Assembly: GCA_018228645.1 (NCBI GenBank)
Contig: CP073693.1
Location: forward strand, 2,112,253-2,176,252
Direction: 5' to 3'
DNA: 64,000 bases
DNA from: Clostridiaceae bacterium Marseille-Q4143
GTDB taxonomy: Bacteria > Bacillota > Clostridia > Lachnospirales > Lachnospiraceae
The translations under genes were made by a program, and so were the position numbers. A model generated the notes under the pieces. The model had not been told where the DNA came from and made no database searches. It saw only the letters and a program-made list of their open reading frames with translations. Shown in pieces: positions 8,536-16,820 of this stretch (position 1 is the first letter of the stretch; the number at the start of each line of letters is the position of its first letter).

Positions 8536-8546
8536 TCTATGGCATG

Positions 8547-8574
8547 ATTATATCATAAGAGACAGAAAAAACAA
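8547..8574 (-). promoter_or_regulatory. Sigma-A promoter of the riboswitch operon
   Basis: On the minus strand TTGTTT (8574-8569), a 16-base spacer and TATAAT (8552-8547), about 12-15 bases ahead of the aptamer. Confidence 0.6.
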
Positions 8575-8615
8575 TGAGTAGTCAGATAATTAAGAATTGT
8601 TAAGAAAGAGACTTA

Positions 8616-8906
8616 TTACTTTCCAAACAGATCATTGTGAGTACCGGATCGCGCTAATGTTAATACGAGCAAATCATTTTCAAGGCGATAGATTAATAAC
8701 CAATCTGGTTGAATGTGACATTCTCGATGCCCAATCCAGTTTCCTGTCAGTGCGTGGTCTTTATTTTTCTCTGGAAGTTCTTCTCCATTTGCCAATTTTC
8801 GGATGATGTCATCAAGAAGGTCAATGTCAAGATGGCGTTTCATTGCCAGTTTATAATCTTTTTTGAACTGATTCGTCCAAACGATATCGTAATGTTGATT
8901 ATTCAT
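8616..8906 (-). CDS. yafQ: YafQ-family mRNA-interferase toxin (RelE superfamily), copy 1
   Basis: 96 residues, the usual length for YafQ. Characteristic features are YDIVWTNQFKKDYKLAMKR at the N-terminus, LPEKNKDHALTGNW, the HRECHIQPDWLLIYRL core with catalytic-type H, H and D, and the C-terminal LARSGTHNDLFGK containing the conserved H and F. YafQ enzymes cut ribosome-bound mRNA and are neutralised by DinJ/RelB. The gene overlaps the upstream antitoxin by 4 bases (ATGA), so translation is coupled. It is about 70% similar by eye to the second copy at 16129. Confidence 0.92.
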   Translation of the reverse strand: MNNQHYDIVWTNQFKKDYKLAMKRHLDIDLLDDIIRKLANGEELPEKNKDHALTGNWIGHRECHIQPDWLLIYRLENDLLVLTLARSGTHNDLFGK

Positions 8907-9178
8907 TCTTTCAATGCCCTTAACGCTTCTTCGACATCGGAATAGCGTTTTACAGATGGATCATGTACAATGCGTTCAGCTTCCAACATGGCAGCAATCG
9001 TCTCTTTGTTCGGTTGTTCCACACGAACATCAAAAGGAAAACCACCAACACGAAGTGACTGACGGAGAAACACATTGATAGCAGTAGTCAGATTAACTCC
9101 TAATTCACCATACAGAGCTTCGCATTGTTTTTTTATGTCACTGTCTATACGGACGCTAAAATTTGTAGTGTTAGCCAT
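8903..9178 (-). CDS. dinJ: DinJ/RelB-family antitoxin, copy 1
   Basis: 91 residues from ATG 9178, chosen over an upstream in-frame ATG at 9208 because AAAGGAG lies directly before it and NTTNFSVRIDSDIKKQCEALYGELG is the canonical N-terminal ribbon-helix-helix of DinJ. The C-terminal half (FDVRVEQPNKETIAAMLEAE...) wraps the toxin in this family. As in other DinJ/YafQ pairs, the complex probably binds its own promoter; the upstream region 9180-9240 is AT-rich. Confidence 0.9.
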   Translation of the reverse strand: MANTTNFSVRIDSDIKKQCEALYGELGVNLTTAINVFLRQSLRVGGFPFDVRVEQPNKETIAAMLEAERIVHDPSVKRYSDVEEALRALKE

Positions 9179-9386
9179 AGCATTGACTCCTTTCTTTTTA
9201 TTGCACATATATTATATGCCAAATGCAATGCAATATCAATATATTAGACATGAAATTATATTTTTGAGAATAAAAAAGGGGAGAATATCTAATGTCATAA
9301 GCGCATAAGAACTCGCATTATAACTCGCTTTTTACACGGACTTCTTTTTCAAGATTCATGACTGCTTCATCAGAGGCAAGATATAT

Positions 9387-9656
9387 TTATCCAACTACTT
9401 TTCCAAAAGTCCGGAAGACAGATCCAGAGGAAACTTTGATTGGCGCATATTTTTTGACATAAGCCTCCCCATCCAAAAAGAAGATACCGATTTCACCATC
9501 TTCCAACGTTTCCTGCTGATGCACCCAGATAATCTGGCCGTTCAGATAGAGTGGTTCCATACTGTCTCCGGAAACACGGACACCAAAATCTGCATCCGGA
9601 GACACTTCATCCCCCACTTCCATTTCGGAAAAAGTGGAAGACAGAAGTATAGTATT
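9387..9656 (-). pseudogene. Truncated S24/LexA-like repressor (peptidase domain only)
   Basis: Encodes the C-terminal S24 domain: DFGVRVSGDSMEPLYLNGQI with the catalytic serine in GDSMEP, and the lysine-bearing strand EAYVKKYAPI. The N-terminal helix-turn-helix is missing: in-frame sequence upstream of the first ATG (9623) runs only to a stop at 9657. Text such as STFSEMEVGDEVSPDADFGV suggests the ancestor had a longer linker. It is probably a relic of a prophage or element repressor. The 66-bp duplication flanking the IS next door overlaps its 5' end. Confidence 0.7.
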
Positions 9657-9698
9657 TTAAGAATGAGATAGACCATGTTATTGAAAATCTGATATAAT
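9633..9698 (+). repeat. 66-bp direct repeat, left copy (candidate long target duplication)
   Basis: Identical at every base to 11703-11768. The two copies directly abut the two ends of the IS1634-family element. Confidence 0.9.
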
Positions 9699-11702
9699 CC
9701 CATCTTTGACACTTTGTAGAGTGAAAAACAGCCATAATCCCAGTATTTATGGGGAATGTGGCTGTTTCCGTTTTTGCATCGATATGTACTATTTTTGAAA
9801 TTGTGCTATTTTTTCTGCTTTGTTTCTTTGATGACTGCGCGCATATCTGCTTTTGAGATGAATTCGTAATCCGTCCTAAAGCCAAAGGCTGTATGCAGGG
9901 CATCTGTCAGTTTCGTACGTTTGTAGGACGGGATGTAGCCACTGTCTTTAGACAGCAGGGTCATGTTCATTTCTCTGAGAGTTTTCAAAATTTCGCTGCA
10001 GGTGAATTCTTCTAAAAGCTTCTTTTCCAGCAGCCGGTATACCAGAAGGCTGATGTAACAGGTTAAAAAGTGGGCTTTGATGCTGTCTTCCCGTCTTACA
10101 AAAACAGGTCTTGCTTCGAATTCTGTTTTCATGATCCGGAAGTTTTCTTCGATCTCCCAGCGGCGTTTGTTGATGTTGATGATTTCACGGATATCTCCTT
10201 CCAGATTCGTTACAACTGCGTAAAAGCCATCATACATGGATTCTTCCTGTATGCGTTCTTCATCTAATTCATAAAGCTGTTTCTGGGCAATCTCGCCATC
10301 ATCGGTAACTGCTGTTTTCTGAATGAAACGGGAAGGGTCGTTTGGATTTTTCCCTTTTCTGGCTTTGCCCGGAGACTGCATGATCTTTAAGGCACGTTCG
10401 ATCTGGCCTGCCCGGATCCTCTGCTGGTATGCTTTGTATTTGGGAGAGTATGTGATAATGACGGTTTCGTCCATATCTCCTGTGACAATGGGGTATTCTT
10501 TGTAATAAACAGTGTTGTACACTTCGGGGTCTGTCTCATCCAGCGTGGAAATGTCTATGAACTTCTGGGATCCAGGAACCTTGAACTGTGTTGGAAGGAG
10601 CGTCAGTTCACGTTCCTCTTTTCTCATTTTTTTCAAAGAATACGTGATCACATAAGACCTGTTTCCAAAGCTGTTAAAAAAACGATTGCTCTTACTGCCA
10701 AGCCCAGCATCGGAGCAGAAGATAAACTCGCTGCAGTTAAAATCCCGGATCACTTTGGTCTCTAGCGGTTTCAGGGTAAGCTGTTCGTTCTGATTTCCGG
10801 GATACAGATCAAAGGAAAGGGGGATGCCGTCTGCATCCATGAAAAGTCCCATGGTCACGATGGGATTGGGTCTGTGTTCCTTGCTTTTGCCATACTTTTT
10901 CATGCCATCTTCCGCTTCAATCTCGAAATAATAGTTGGTGCAGTCGTAGTAAAGGATTTTTGAGTTACGTGGATGGACAAAATTGGAGTTCTGATAAAGC
11001 TCCTCCTGAATGTAATCGGACTCCTCTGCAAGAACGGAAAGAGAGCGGTAAAGATTCTGCAGGGAATACTTTGGCGGTTCCAGTAAGGACTGGCAGTAAG
11101 AGAAGCTGCTGAGCTTGCTGGAAGGGGAAAGAATCCTGGCATAGATCAGATCCGTAAGGATGGCATGGAAATCGTAAGTAAACCGGTGGTGGTTACGGAT
11201 ATTTCTGCAGATGTTGTCGAGACGCAGTTCGGTGCATAGCTGCTGCAGGAACAGATAGCCGACGTTGAAGAGACGTTCTTCGTCCAGTGGAATACGGGCA
11301 AGAGGGGAAAAAGAGACCGTGATTCTTTCCTTACGCTGGTTGTAGAGCAGAGTTTCTTTTTCCGCTTCTTTTTTTGCCCAGTCCATCATGGCAGTCTCGT
11401 CACCGTAGAACTGAGCCAGAAGATCATTGTACTTCCCAAGTTTTTTGTAGATACGGGAAGAAGTTTTACCGTTATCTTTGCGGTAGGATTGTTTGATGTA
11501 GACATCCTGATTGCCTTTATTTCCAGTAATAGATACGTACATAACGCTTTTCTCCTGTAATAAAATCCGTTTTCTTTATTATACCACAAAGCGTACAAAG
11601 TAGCACTATAAAAATCATAAAATTTGACAAAAAAATAAGCCACAAACGGCTTAAACAAAGGATTTATATTACAATGATAAAAAAAGAAGTGTCAAACTCC
11701 CG
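9699..11702 (-). mobile_element. IS1634-family insertion sequence, complete
   Basis: A 2004-bp element with one transposase gene. The ends carry the inverted motif TTTGACACTT (9705-9714) and AAGTGTCAAA (11687-11696), each six bases from the border; outer bases match poorly. The element is flanked by an identical 66-bp direct repeat. Members of the IS1634 family are known for unusually long and variable target duplications, so the repeat is best read as produced by insertion. Confidence 0.85.
9806..11542 (-). CDS. IS1634-family DDE transposase
   Basis: 578 residues, normal length. N-terminus MYVSITGNKGNQDVYIKQSY, then a helical region, then a DDE domain with acidic residues in YYDCTNYYFEIE (D), FIFCSDAGLGSKSNRFF (D) and NINKRRWEIEENFRIMKTEF (E). 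The C-terminal YISLLVYRLLEKKL segment is typical of the IS4/IS1634 group. There is no frameshift or stop, so it may be active. The start at 11542 is an ATG just inside the right terminal region. Confidence 0.93.
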   Translation of the reverse strand: MYVSITGNKGNQDVYIKQSYRKDNGKTSSRIYKKLGKYNDLLAQFYGDETAMMDWAKKEAEKETLLYNQRKERITVSFSPLARIPLDEERLFNVGYLFLQQLCTELRLDNICRNIRNHHRFTYDFHAILTDLIYARILSPSSKLSSFSYCQSLLEPPKYSLQNLYRSLSVLAEESDYIQEELYQNSNFVHPRNSKILYYDCTNYYFEIEAEDGMKKYGKSKEHRPNPIVTMGLFMDADGIPLSFDLYPGNQNEQLTLKPLETKVIRDFNCSEFIFCSDAGLGSKSNRFFNSFGNRSYVITYSLKKMRKEERELTLLPTQFKVPGSQKFIDISTLDETDPEVYNTVYYKEYPIVTGDMDETVIITYSPKYKAYQQRIRAGQIERALKIMQSPGKARKGKNPNDPSRFIQKTAVTDDGEIAQKQLYELDEERIQEESMYDGFYAVVTNLEGDIREIININKRRWEIEENFRIMKTEFEARPVFVRREDSIKAHFLTCYISLLVYRLLEKKLLEEFTCSEILKTLREMNMTLLSKDSGYIPSYKRTKLTDALHTAFGFRTDYEFISKADMRAVIKETKQKK

Positions 11703-11768
11703 AGTGGAAGACAGAAGTATAGTATTTTAAGAATGAGATAGACCATGTTATTGAAAATCTGATATAAT
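11703..11768 (+). repeat. 66-bp direct repeat, right copy, carrying an extended -10 promoter
   Basis: Identical to 9633-9698. It ends in TGATATAAT (11760-11768), an extended -10 element (TGN-TATAAT). This lies 25 bases before the start of the next gene and probably drives 11793-13210. Confidence 0.85.
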
Positions 11769-11792
11769 GTACATTAAGTAGGAGGTGTAAGC

Positions 11793-12002
11793 ATGAAGGC
11801 ACATAAATATTGGTCAATCGGAGCAGTTATTACAATGTTTGGGACTTTTTATACCGGATATAGAGGGTTAAAAGAAGCGCATAAATATTTTGCGTTTGGT
11901 TCTTTGATATGCATGATCATGTCAGTTTATACAGGACACAAAATGATTTCGGGAAAGAAGAAAGCAAAAAAACAGGCGGAAGCAAAAGAAGCGGAGGAAT
12001 AA
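11793..12002 (+). CDS. Small two-helix membrane protein (DUF6219-like)
   Basis: 69 residues: two membrane helices (YWSIGAVITMFGTFYTGYRG and KYFAFGSLICMIMSVYTGHK) that look like an internal duplication (HKYW...TGYRG and HKYF...TGHK), then a lysine/alanine/glutamate tail. AGGAGGTG lies 7 bases before the ATG. It sits 4 bases ahead of bcp, so it is the first gene of a likely bcp-yaaA operon. The function is unknown. Confidence 0.75.
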   Translation: MKAHKYWSIGAVITMFGTFYTGYRGLKEAHKYFAFGSLICMIMSVYTGHKMISGKKKAKKQAEAKEAEE

Positions 12003-12005
12003 TAC

Positions 12006-12461
12006 ATGTTAGAAGTAGGAACAAAGGCGCCAGATTTTGCATTGCCGGATCAGAATGGAGAAATACATAAGTTAAGCGATTATGCAGGTAAAAAGGTAAT
12101 TTTATATTTTTACCCAAAGGATAACACAGCAGGCTGCACGAAACAGGCATGTGGTTTTTCAGATCGCTATCCTCAGTTTACTGAAAAAGGTGCGGTTATT
12201 CTTGGTGTAAGTAAAGATTCCGTAGCATCCCACAAGAAATTTGAGGAAAAATACGGACTGGTATTTACGCTTTTAGCTGATCCGGAACGTAAAGTGATTG
12301 AAGCATATGATGTCTGGAAAGAAAAGAAAAACTATGGAAAAGTTTCTATGGGTGTGGTAAGAACCACATATCTTATTGACGAGCATGGAGTCATTATCAA
12401 AGCCAACGATAAAGTTAAGGCAGCAGATGATCCTGAAAATATGCTTAAGGAATTAGCTTGA
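12006..12461 (+). CDS. bcp: Thioredoxin-dependent thiol peroxidase (Bcp/PrxQ)
   Basis: 151 residues, full length. A cytosolic peroxiredoxin that reduces H2O2 and organic hydroperoxides with thioredoxin as reductant. The peroxidatic cysteine is C44 in KDNTAGCTKQAC and the resolving cysteine is C49, giving the C-x4-C spacing of the PrxQ alpha-helix-2 type. APDFALPDQNG at the start and VVRTTYLIDEHG near the end are family signatures. It is followed with a 1-base overlap by yaaA, another peroxide-stress gene, giving a small oxidative-stress operon in an anaerobe. Confidence 0.95.
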   Translation: MLEVGTKAPDFALPDQNGEIHKLSDYAGKKVILYFYPKDNTAGCTKQACGFSDRYPQFTEKGAVILGVSKDSVASHKKFEEKYGLVFTLLADPERKVIEAYDVWKEKKNYGKVSMGVVRTTYLIDEHGVIIKANDKVKAADDPENMLKELA

Positions 12462-13210
12462 TGAAGATTATATTATCACCTGCCAAAAAGATGATTAGAG
12501 ATATTGACAGTATAGAGCCAGTTGGATTGCCGGAGTTTATTGATCAGACAACAGAAATATTAAACTGGTTGAAAGATAAGTCAAAAGAGGAACTGAAGAC
12601 TATCTGGAAATGTAATGACAAAATCGCAGAACAGAATTTTCATAGACTGGAAAATATGAACCTTTACCAGATGCTTACACCGGCTGTACTGTCATATGAT
12701 GGAATAGCATTTCAGTATATGGGTCCAACCGTGTTTGAAGATGGGCAGTTTGCGTATATTCGAAGCCATTTGAGAATACTATCGGCATTTTATGGTGTTC
12801 TGAAACCGATGGATGGAGTAACTCCTTATCGTTTGGAAATGCAGGCGAAAGTTGCAATAGGAGATGACAAAAATCTGTATGAGTATTGGGGAAACTTATT
12901 ATACCGTGCAGTAATCGATGACAGTAGGATTATCATCAACTTGGCTTCAAAAGAATATTCTAAATGTATAGAAAAATATCTGACACCACAGGACAGATAT
13001 ATTACGGTGACATTTTGTGAGTTAGCTGGAGATAAGCTGGTAACAAAAGGTACCTATGCGAAGATGGCTCGTGGCGAAATGGTCAGATTCATGGCAGAAA
13101 ATGAGATTGAGAATCCGGTGGAAATTCAGAAATTTGACAGACTTGGTTATTCGTTCCGGTCTGATTTATCATCCGATTCAGAATTTGTTTTTGAACGCAA
13201 AGCAGAATAG
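12461..13210 (+). CDS. yaaA: Peroxide stress protein YaaA (DUF328/UPF0246)
   Basis: 249 residues from the ATG that shares one base with the bcp stop. It opens MKIILSPAKKMI, the hallmark of the family, with further signatures FQYMGPTVFEDGQFAYIRSH, LSAFYGVLKPMDGVTPYRLEM, INLASKEYSK and a C-terminal GYSFRSDLSSDSEFVFER. In E. coli YaaA is induced by peroxide and lowers intracellular free iron to limit Fenton damage; it is a DNA-binding fold of incompletely known biochemistry. Translational coupling to bcp supports the shared role. Confidence 0.95.
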   Translation: MKIILSPAKKMIRDIDSIEPVGLPEFIDQTTEILNWLKDKSKEELKTIWKCNDKIAEQNFHRLENMNLYQMLTPAVLSYDGIAFQYMGPTVFEDGQFAYIRSHLRILSAFYGVLKPMDGVTPYRLEMQAKVAIGDDKNLYEYWGNLLYRAVIDDSRIIINLASKEYSKCIEKYLTPQDRYITVTFCELAGDKLVTKGTYAKMARGEMVRFMAENEIENPVEIQKFDRLGYSFRSDLSSDSEFVFERKAE

Positions 13211-13500
13211 GGTTATAGAAGATAGAGATTAGTTGGGATATTATCATAAAAAGAATGATATGTGGACGCTTGAAAGGATACGGGAATAAAAAATATGGTA
13301 TTATATAAAATGGATGACCAGATCATAAACGAGGGGACTGATTTTCGAGGCAGCAGGTGAATGTGGCTGCAGAGAATGATAAGTCAGAGTATAGCTTATA
13401 AACCGGTTTATTGGGATTTGGCGAACCAAAGAAGTTTTAGAAGATGCAGAATGCATTTTAACGTGAGCAGATAACTATACAAAAACAGGAGGATTAAATT
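13211..13500. other. 290-bp gap without a gene
   Basis: No open frame resembles a protein. A short hairpin GCAGC...GCTGC lies near 13349-13371 and an AT-rich -10-like stretch near 13290-13305. The AGGAGG at 13488-13493 belongs to the next gene. No riboswitch consensus was recognised. Confidence 0.5.
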
Positions 13501-13893
13501 ATGGAGCATGTAGAAAAATTCTTAAAAGAGGCACAGACATACTATCTTGCAACAATGGAAGGTGACCAGCCAAGAGTTCGGCCTTTCGGAACGATACATA
13601 TTTTTGAGGGGAAACTCTATATTCAGACGGGCAAGAAGAAAGATGTATCCAAGCAGCTTCACAGGAATCCTAAAGCAGAAATCTGTGCATTTAAGAACGG
13701 AGAATGGTTGCGAGTTTCCGGAGAACTGGTAGAGGATGATCGTACAGAAGCACGTCAATCCATGTTGGATGCATATCCGTCTCTTCAGAAAATGTATTCA
13801 GCAGATGACGGAAATACAGAAGTCTTCTATTTTAAAGATGCCACTGCTGTATTTTCTTCATTTGCACATGAACCGGAAGTGGAGCATTTTTAA
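13501..13893 (+). CDS. Pyridoxamine 5'-phosphate oxidase-like flavin-binding split-barrel protein
   Basis: 130 residues with the split-barrel pattern of the PNPOx-like superfamily: YYLATMEGDQPRVRPFGTIHIFEGKLYIQTGKKKDVSKQL, then NPKAEICAFKNGEWLRVSGELVEDD, then VFYFKDATAVFSS. The R-V-R-P-F and T-G-K-K-K segments correspond to FMN- or F420-phosphate contacts in relatives. It is not the PdxH enzyme itself, which is longer. A perfect AGGAGG precedes the ATG. These small proteins bind FMN or heme or act as oxidoreductases; the substrate cannot be told. Confidence 0.85.
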   Translation: MEHVEKFLKEAQTYYLATMEGDQPRVRPFGTIHIFEGKLYIQTGKKKDVSKQLHRNPKAEICAFKNGEWLRVSGELVEDDRTEARQSMLDAYPSLQKMYSADDGNTEVFYFKDATAVFSSFAHEPEVEHF

Positions 13894-13991
13894 ATTGTTT
13901 TGTTCGGGAAATATTTATAGTGAGAAAATGAGAAGTCCGAACTTTAAGCATAAGCCAAGTGGAGGGAGTATGTCATAATGACATTTATGTA

Positions 13992-15098
13992 TTACTGTTT
14001 CATTATCAGTTCCACCAATCCCTGTAGATAGAAATCAGCCATCTTTGCTATTGGATTCTGATCATCTGAGCAGGAACAGTGAGCATCTGTAGGGAACCCG
14101 GCAAGGTTCAGAATCTGTTTTCCAGCCGGAAGGGTCTCCTCCGGGGATAATAGTCCCCAGTCCAGTTGATCCATCAGGTGGGCATAGAGAGAGGTGTAGG
14201 TTACCAAGGTATCATTGTGGCAGAGCTGAGACAGATGATCTTCAAATTCTGCACGTACAAATGGTGAGAGCTTCTTTTCTTTTTCGGATAATTTCTGTAA
14301 ATAAGTACTCCATAAGCTATCTTCTGTGATGCCAAAACGATCCATACGATTCAATATATTATGCTGGAAGGCAGGATTGAGCCCAGACTGACGGTCAAGA
14401 GCTTCCTTCACAGCTTTTTTTACTGTTCTTCCGATATATTCCCCTAATTTGCAATGTTTTCCAGCGTTAGTCAGATAGGTAGAGGACAATGGATTTGCTA
14501 TCAGGATTGTTCCATCTGTTCCGGAGCCGGTGGCGATACCGCTGGAGTAACGGCTAGGTGCGAGCAGTTCCTGGATTGCCGCAGTCTTAGCTTCTGTACA
14601 AGTGACCAGCGCCCGTGCCAGAGCGCCTGGGGAAAGTGCTGCATCTATATGAAGGATGATATTGATTGTTCCTGGTTTTGTTGGTTCAGAGATACCGGAT
14701 TTTTCATGCCAGGCAGCCGGATCACCTACTCGGCTGGCATTGACACGGATGCCACCGGTAACAATGGCGGTTACAGAAAAATCTTCATAGTTCATGGTCG
14801 TGATGGAAACGTTATGCATGCTGGCAGCAGTGGCAAGTCCGGTACAGTGTTTTGGATCAAGCCCTAAGTCTTCCAATGCCAGGAGCCTCATATGTTCTTC
14901 GTAAGTATCAGCCCTGAGTTCACAGGACATACCGGCGCCCGGATTGCAATCGTTATTGAAAACTGCCTGCAGATCAGTACGGAAACCGCCACCAATGGGA
15001 CCAGTACTTAAAACATCCCGTGGTCCGGCAAAACAAAGAACCAGAGACTTCTTATAATGATGAAGTGTATCGCCACCGGGCAGTTCCATAAGTTTCAT
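13992..15098 (-). CDS. cbiZ: CbiZ-family adenosylcobinamide amidohydrolase with a C-terminal extension
   Basis: 368 residues. About 230 N-terminal residues match the CbiZ fold: LVLCFAGPRDVLSTGPIGGG, LGLDPKHCTGLATAASMHNVSI, VTAIVTGGIRVNASRVGDPA, GTINIILHIDAALSPGALAR, ATGSGTDGTILIANP. CbiZ cleaves the amide that holds the nucleotide loop of (pseudo)cobalamin, yielding cobyric acid for rebuilding the preferred cobamide. The last ~130 residues (from LDRQSGLNPAFQH) are a mostly helical extension not found in minimal CbiZ. The gene stands alone and is divergent from a broken TIM-barrel paralogue. It fits the B12 riboswitch at 8.4 kb and the B12-dependent EutBC at 61-63 kb. Confidence 0.85.
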   Translation of the reverse strand: MKLMELPGGDTLHHYKKSLVLCFAGPRDVLSTGPIGGGFRTDLQAVFNNDCNPGAGMSCELRADTYEEHMRLLALEDLGLDPKHCTGLATAASMHNVSITTMNYEDFSVTAIVTGGIRVNASRVGDPAAWHEKSGISEPTKPGTINIILHIDAALSPGALARALVTCTEAKTAAIQELLAPSRYSSGIATGSGTDGTILIANPLSSTYLTNAGKHCKLGEYIGRTVKKAVKEALDRQSGLNPAFQHNILNRMDRFGITEDSLWSTYLQKLSEKEKKLSPFVRAEFEDHLSQLCHNDTLVTYTSLYAHLMDQLDWGLLSPEETLPAGKQILNLAGFPTDAHCSCSDDQNPIAKMADFYLQGLVELIMKQ

Positions 15099-15193
15099 GA
15101 TGAGATCCCTCCAAGTATATTATCCTGTTCTTATCATAGAGCCGGAATGTATAGAACGCAAGAAAAAGAGGGTGGGAATATAGGAAATTTCGG

Positions 15194-15376
15194 ATGAATT
15201 TTACTACATCGTACGATGACGTGACTTGGTTTACTTCAGAGGAAGATCTGCAGCATTTTGGGACAGAGCATGGCGTACAGGGCTGGAAGCTATACCGCCT
15301 GGATAATTATGTAAAAGAGGCTTCGGATGTATATTTATCAGCGGAAGAGCGTCAACTGATCTGGTTTATGTGGTAA
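15194..15376 (+). pseudogene. N-terminal remnant of a TIM-barrel paralogue of the gene at 6734
   Basis: 60 codons beginning MNFTTSYDDVTWFTSEEDLQ, clearly related to MNFSVSEDDLQRFSSADDLR of the gene at 6734-7612, and continuing GVQGWKLYRLDNY as the counterpart of GLKGLELMPLSKD. The frame stops at 15374 and barrel sequence is lost before 15477, where relaxase sequence begins. A recombination or insertion event has removed the rest. Its position divergent to cbiZ suggests an original corrinoid-related gene pair. Confidence 0.75.
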
Positions 15377-15476
15377 CAGAGTTTCTGCAAAGAATATATC
15401 GGTTGGCATACCGGAAAACTGACAGAACCAGATCAATGTAAAAGATGAGTCAATATAAGGGGACTCAGAGTTAAAA

Positions 15477-16020
15477 GTGAAAATTCACTTTTCTATCCAT
15501 GACAAGGAAACCGGCAACCCTCATATCCATATCATGCTGACGCTCCGGCCTTTGAAAGAAAATGGACAGTGGGGCACAAAGTGCCGCAAGGCATACAATC
15601 TGGACGAGAATAGATAGCGTATCCCGGATGGGAAAGGCGGTTGGAAAAATCACAGAGAGGATACGACCGACTGGAACGATAAAGAAAATGTGGAGATTTG
15701 GCGGGCAGCGTGGGCGGCCTACACCAATCGGGCGTTGGAATCTGCCGGCAGACCGGAGCGCATTGACCATCGCAGCTACAAGCGGCAGGGCATTGATAAG
15801 ATTCCCTCTGTCCATCTGGGGCCAGCCGCCAGCCAAATGGAAAAGCGCGGCATCCGCACCGGCAAAATCCGGGCCTTGCAGGAAAGCGCTGCGCTGTTCA
15901 GCTTTTTGCAGGCAAACGGCATCCAGTCTATGCAGCAGCTTCATGAAAAAATCGCTGATATGAACAGCCGTTACTATGACCTGCGCGGAAAGATCGTCAA
16001 GGCCGAGCGCCGGATCGGTA
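15477..16020 (+). pseudogene. Broken MobA/MobL-family relaxase fragment
   Basis: The central part of a relaxase matching the intact gene at 27853: DKETGNPHIHIMLTLRPLKENGQW (the H-x-H-x metal motif region), NHREDTTDWNDKENVEIWRAAW, AGRPERIDHRSYKRQGID, MEKRGIRTGKI. The N-terminus is absent, an in-frame TAG occurs at 15615-15617, and homology stops near 16020. This is a relic of an older mobilizable element. Confidence 0.85.
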
Positions 16021-16128
16021 AAGGATACTGCATTTTGGCGTACCCCTGTCAAGTGCATCGCATTTCACGACACCCTTTTGCATACAGAAAAACCGCCGTA
16101 CAGGTTTCCCCATACGGCGGCAGACTGT

Positions 16129-16419
16129 TTATTTGCCGAACAAGTCGCTGTGTGTGCCGGTGCGGGCCAGCGTCAGCACCAGAACATCATCTTCTATGCG
16201 GTAGATAAGTAGCCAGTCCGGGAGAATGTGACATTCCCGATGGCCTGCCCAATCGCCGGACAGGTCATGGTCACGGTTCTTATCCGGCAGCGGTTCGCCC
16301 ATCGCCAGCAACGCTACGACCTGCTCCAGCAGTTCGATCTTCAAGCCACGCTTGATGGCTCGTTTGTAGTCTTTTTTGAAACTGGTCGTGTACTTGACGG
16401 TATATTTGGTTTCTTTCAT
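16129..16419 (-). CDS. yafQ: YafQ-family mRNA-interferase toxin, copy 2
   Basis: 96 residues, intact, with the same signatures as copy 1: TTSFKKDYKRAIKRGLK, LPDKNRDHDLSGDW, HRECHILPDWLLIYRI and LARTGTHSDLFGK. It overlaps its antitoxin by 4 bases. GC content is higher than copy 1, and the pair lies between relaxase and cysteine-rich-VLP remnants. It was probably cargo of the decayed mobile element and may persist because loss of the antitoxin is harmful. Confidence 0.92.
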   Translation of the reverse strand: MKETKYTVKYTTSFKKDYKRAIKRGLKIELLEQVVALLAMGEPLPDKNRDHDLSGDWAGHRECHILPDWLLIYRIEDDVLVLTLARTGTHSDLFGK

Positions 16420-16694
16420 CTTTTCAGGTCAGCAAATAACTCGTCAAGGTCATTGTAGCCCTTTACAGACGGGTCTTTTGCAATCCTTTCCGCTTCCAGC
16501 ATGGCAGCAACCGTTTCTTTGTTCGGCTGTTCCAGCCTTACTTCAAAGGGAATGCCGCCTTCACGAAGCGACTGGCGCACAAAGATGTTAAACGCCGTAG
16601 TCAGGTTCATGCCAAGTTCAGTAAACAGTGCGTCCGCCTGCGCTTTCAAATCTGCGTCCATGCGGATACTGATGTTTGTGGTATTTCCAGCCAT
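16416..16694 (-). CDS. dinJ: DinJ/RelB-family antitoxin, copy 2
   Basis: 92 residues from ATG 16694, preceded by AAAGGGG. The N-terminal ribbon-helix-helix MAGNTTNISIRMDADLKAQA and the toxin-wrapping LEQPNKETVAAMLEAERIAK match copy 1 closely. The frame extends upstream to 16784, but that part has no ribosome site and does not resemble DinJ. Confidence 0.9.
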   Translation of the reverse strand: MAGNTTNISIRMDADLKAQADALFTELGMNLTTAFNIFVRQSLREGGIPFEVRLEQPNKETVAAMLEAERIAKDPSVKGYNDLDELFADLKR

Positions 16695-16820
16695 ACGATC
16701 AACCCCTTTCTGCTGACAATTATAGTATATGCCATTTGCACGAAGAAAACAATACTTTGCACGAATATTTAATAATAAATTCATTTAAGAAGGTTACCGA
16801 CTTTATGAAAGAAATCATTT

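Noticed and set aside
13211-13500. Possible degenerate riboswitch before the flavin split-barrel gene
   Set aside because: Only one short hairpin is visible and no conserved riboswitch core could be matched.
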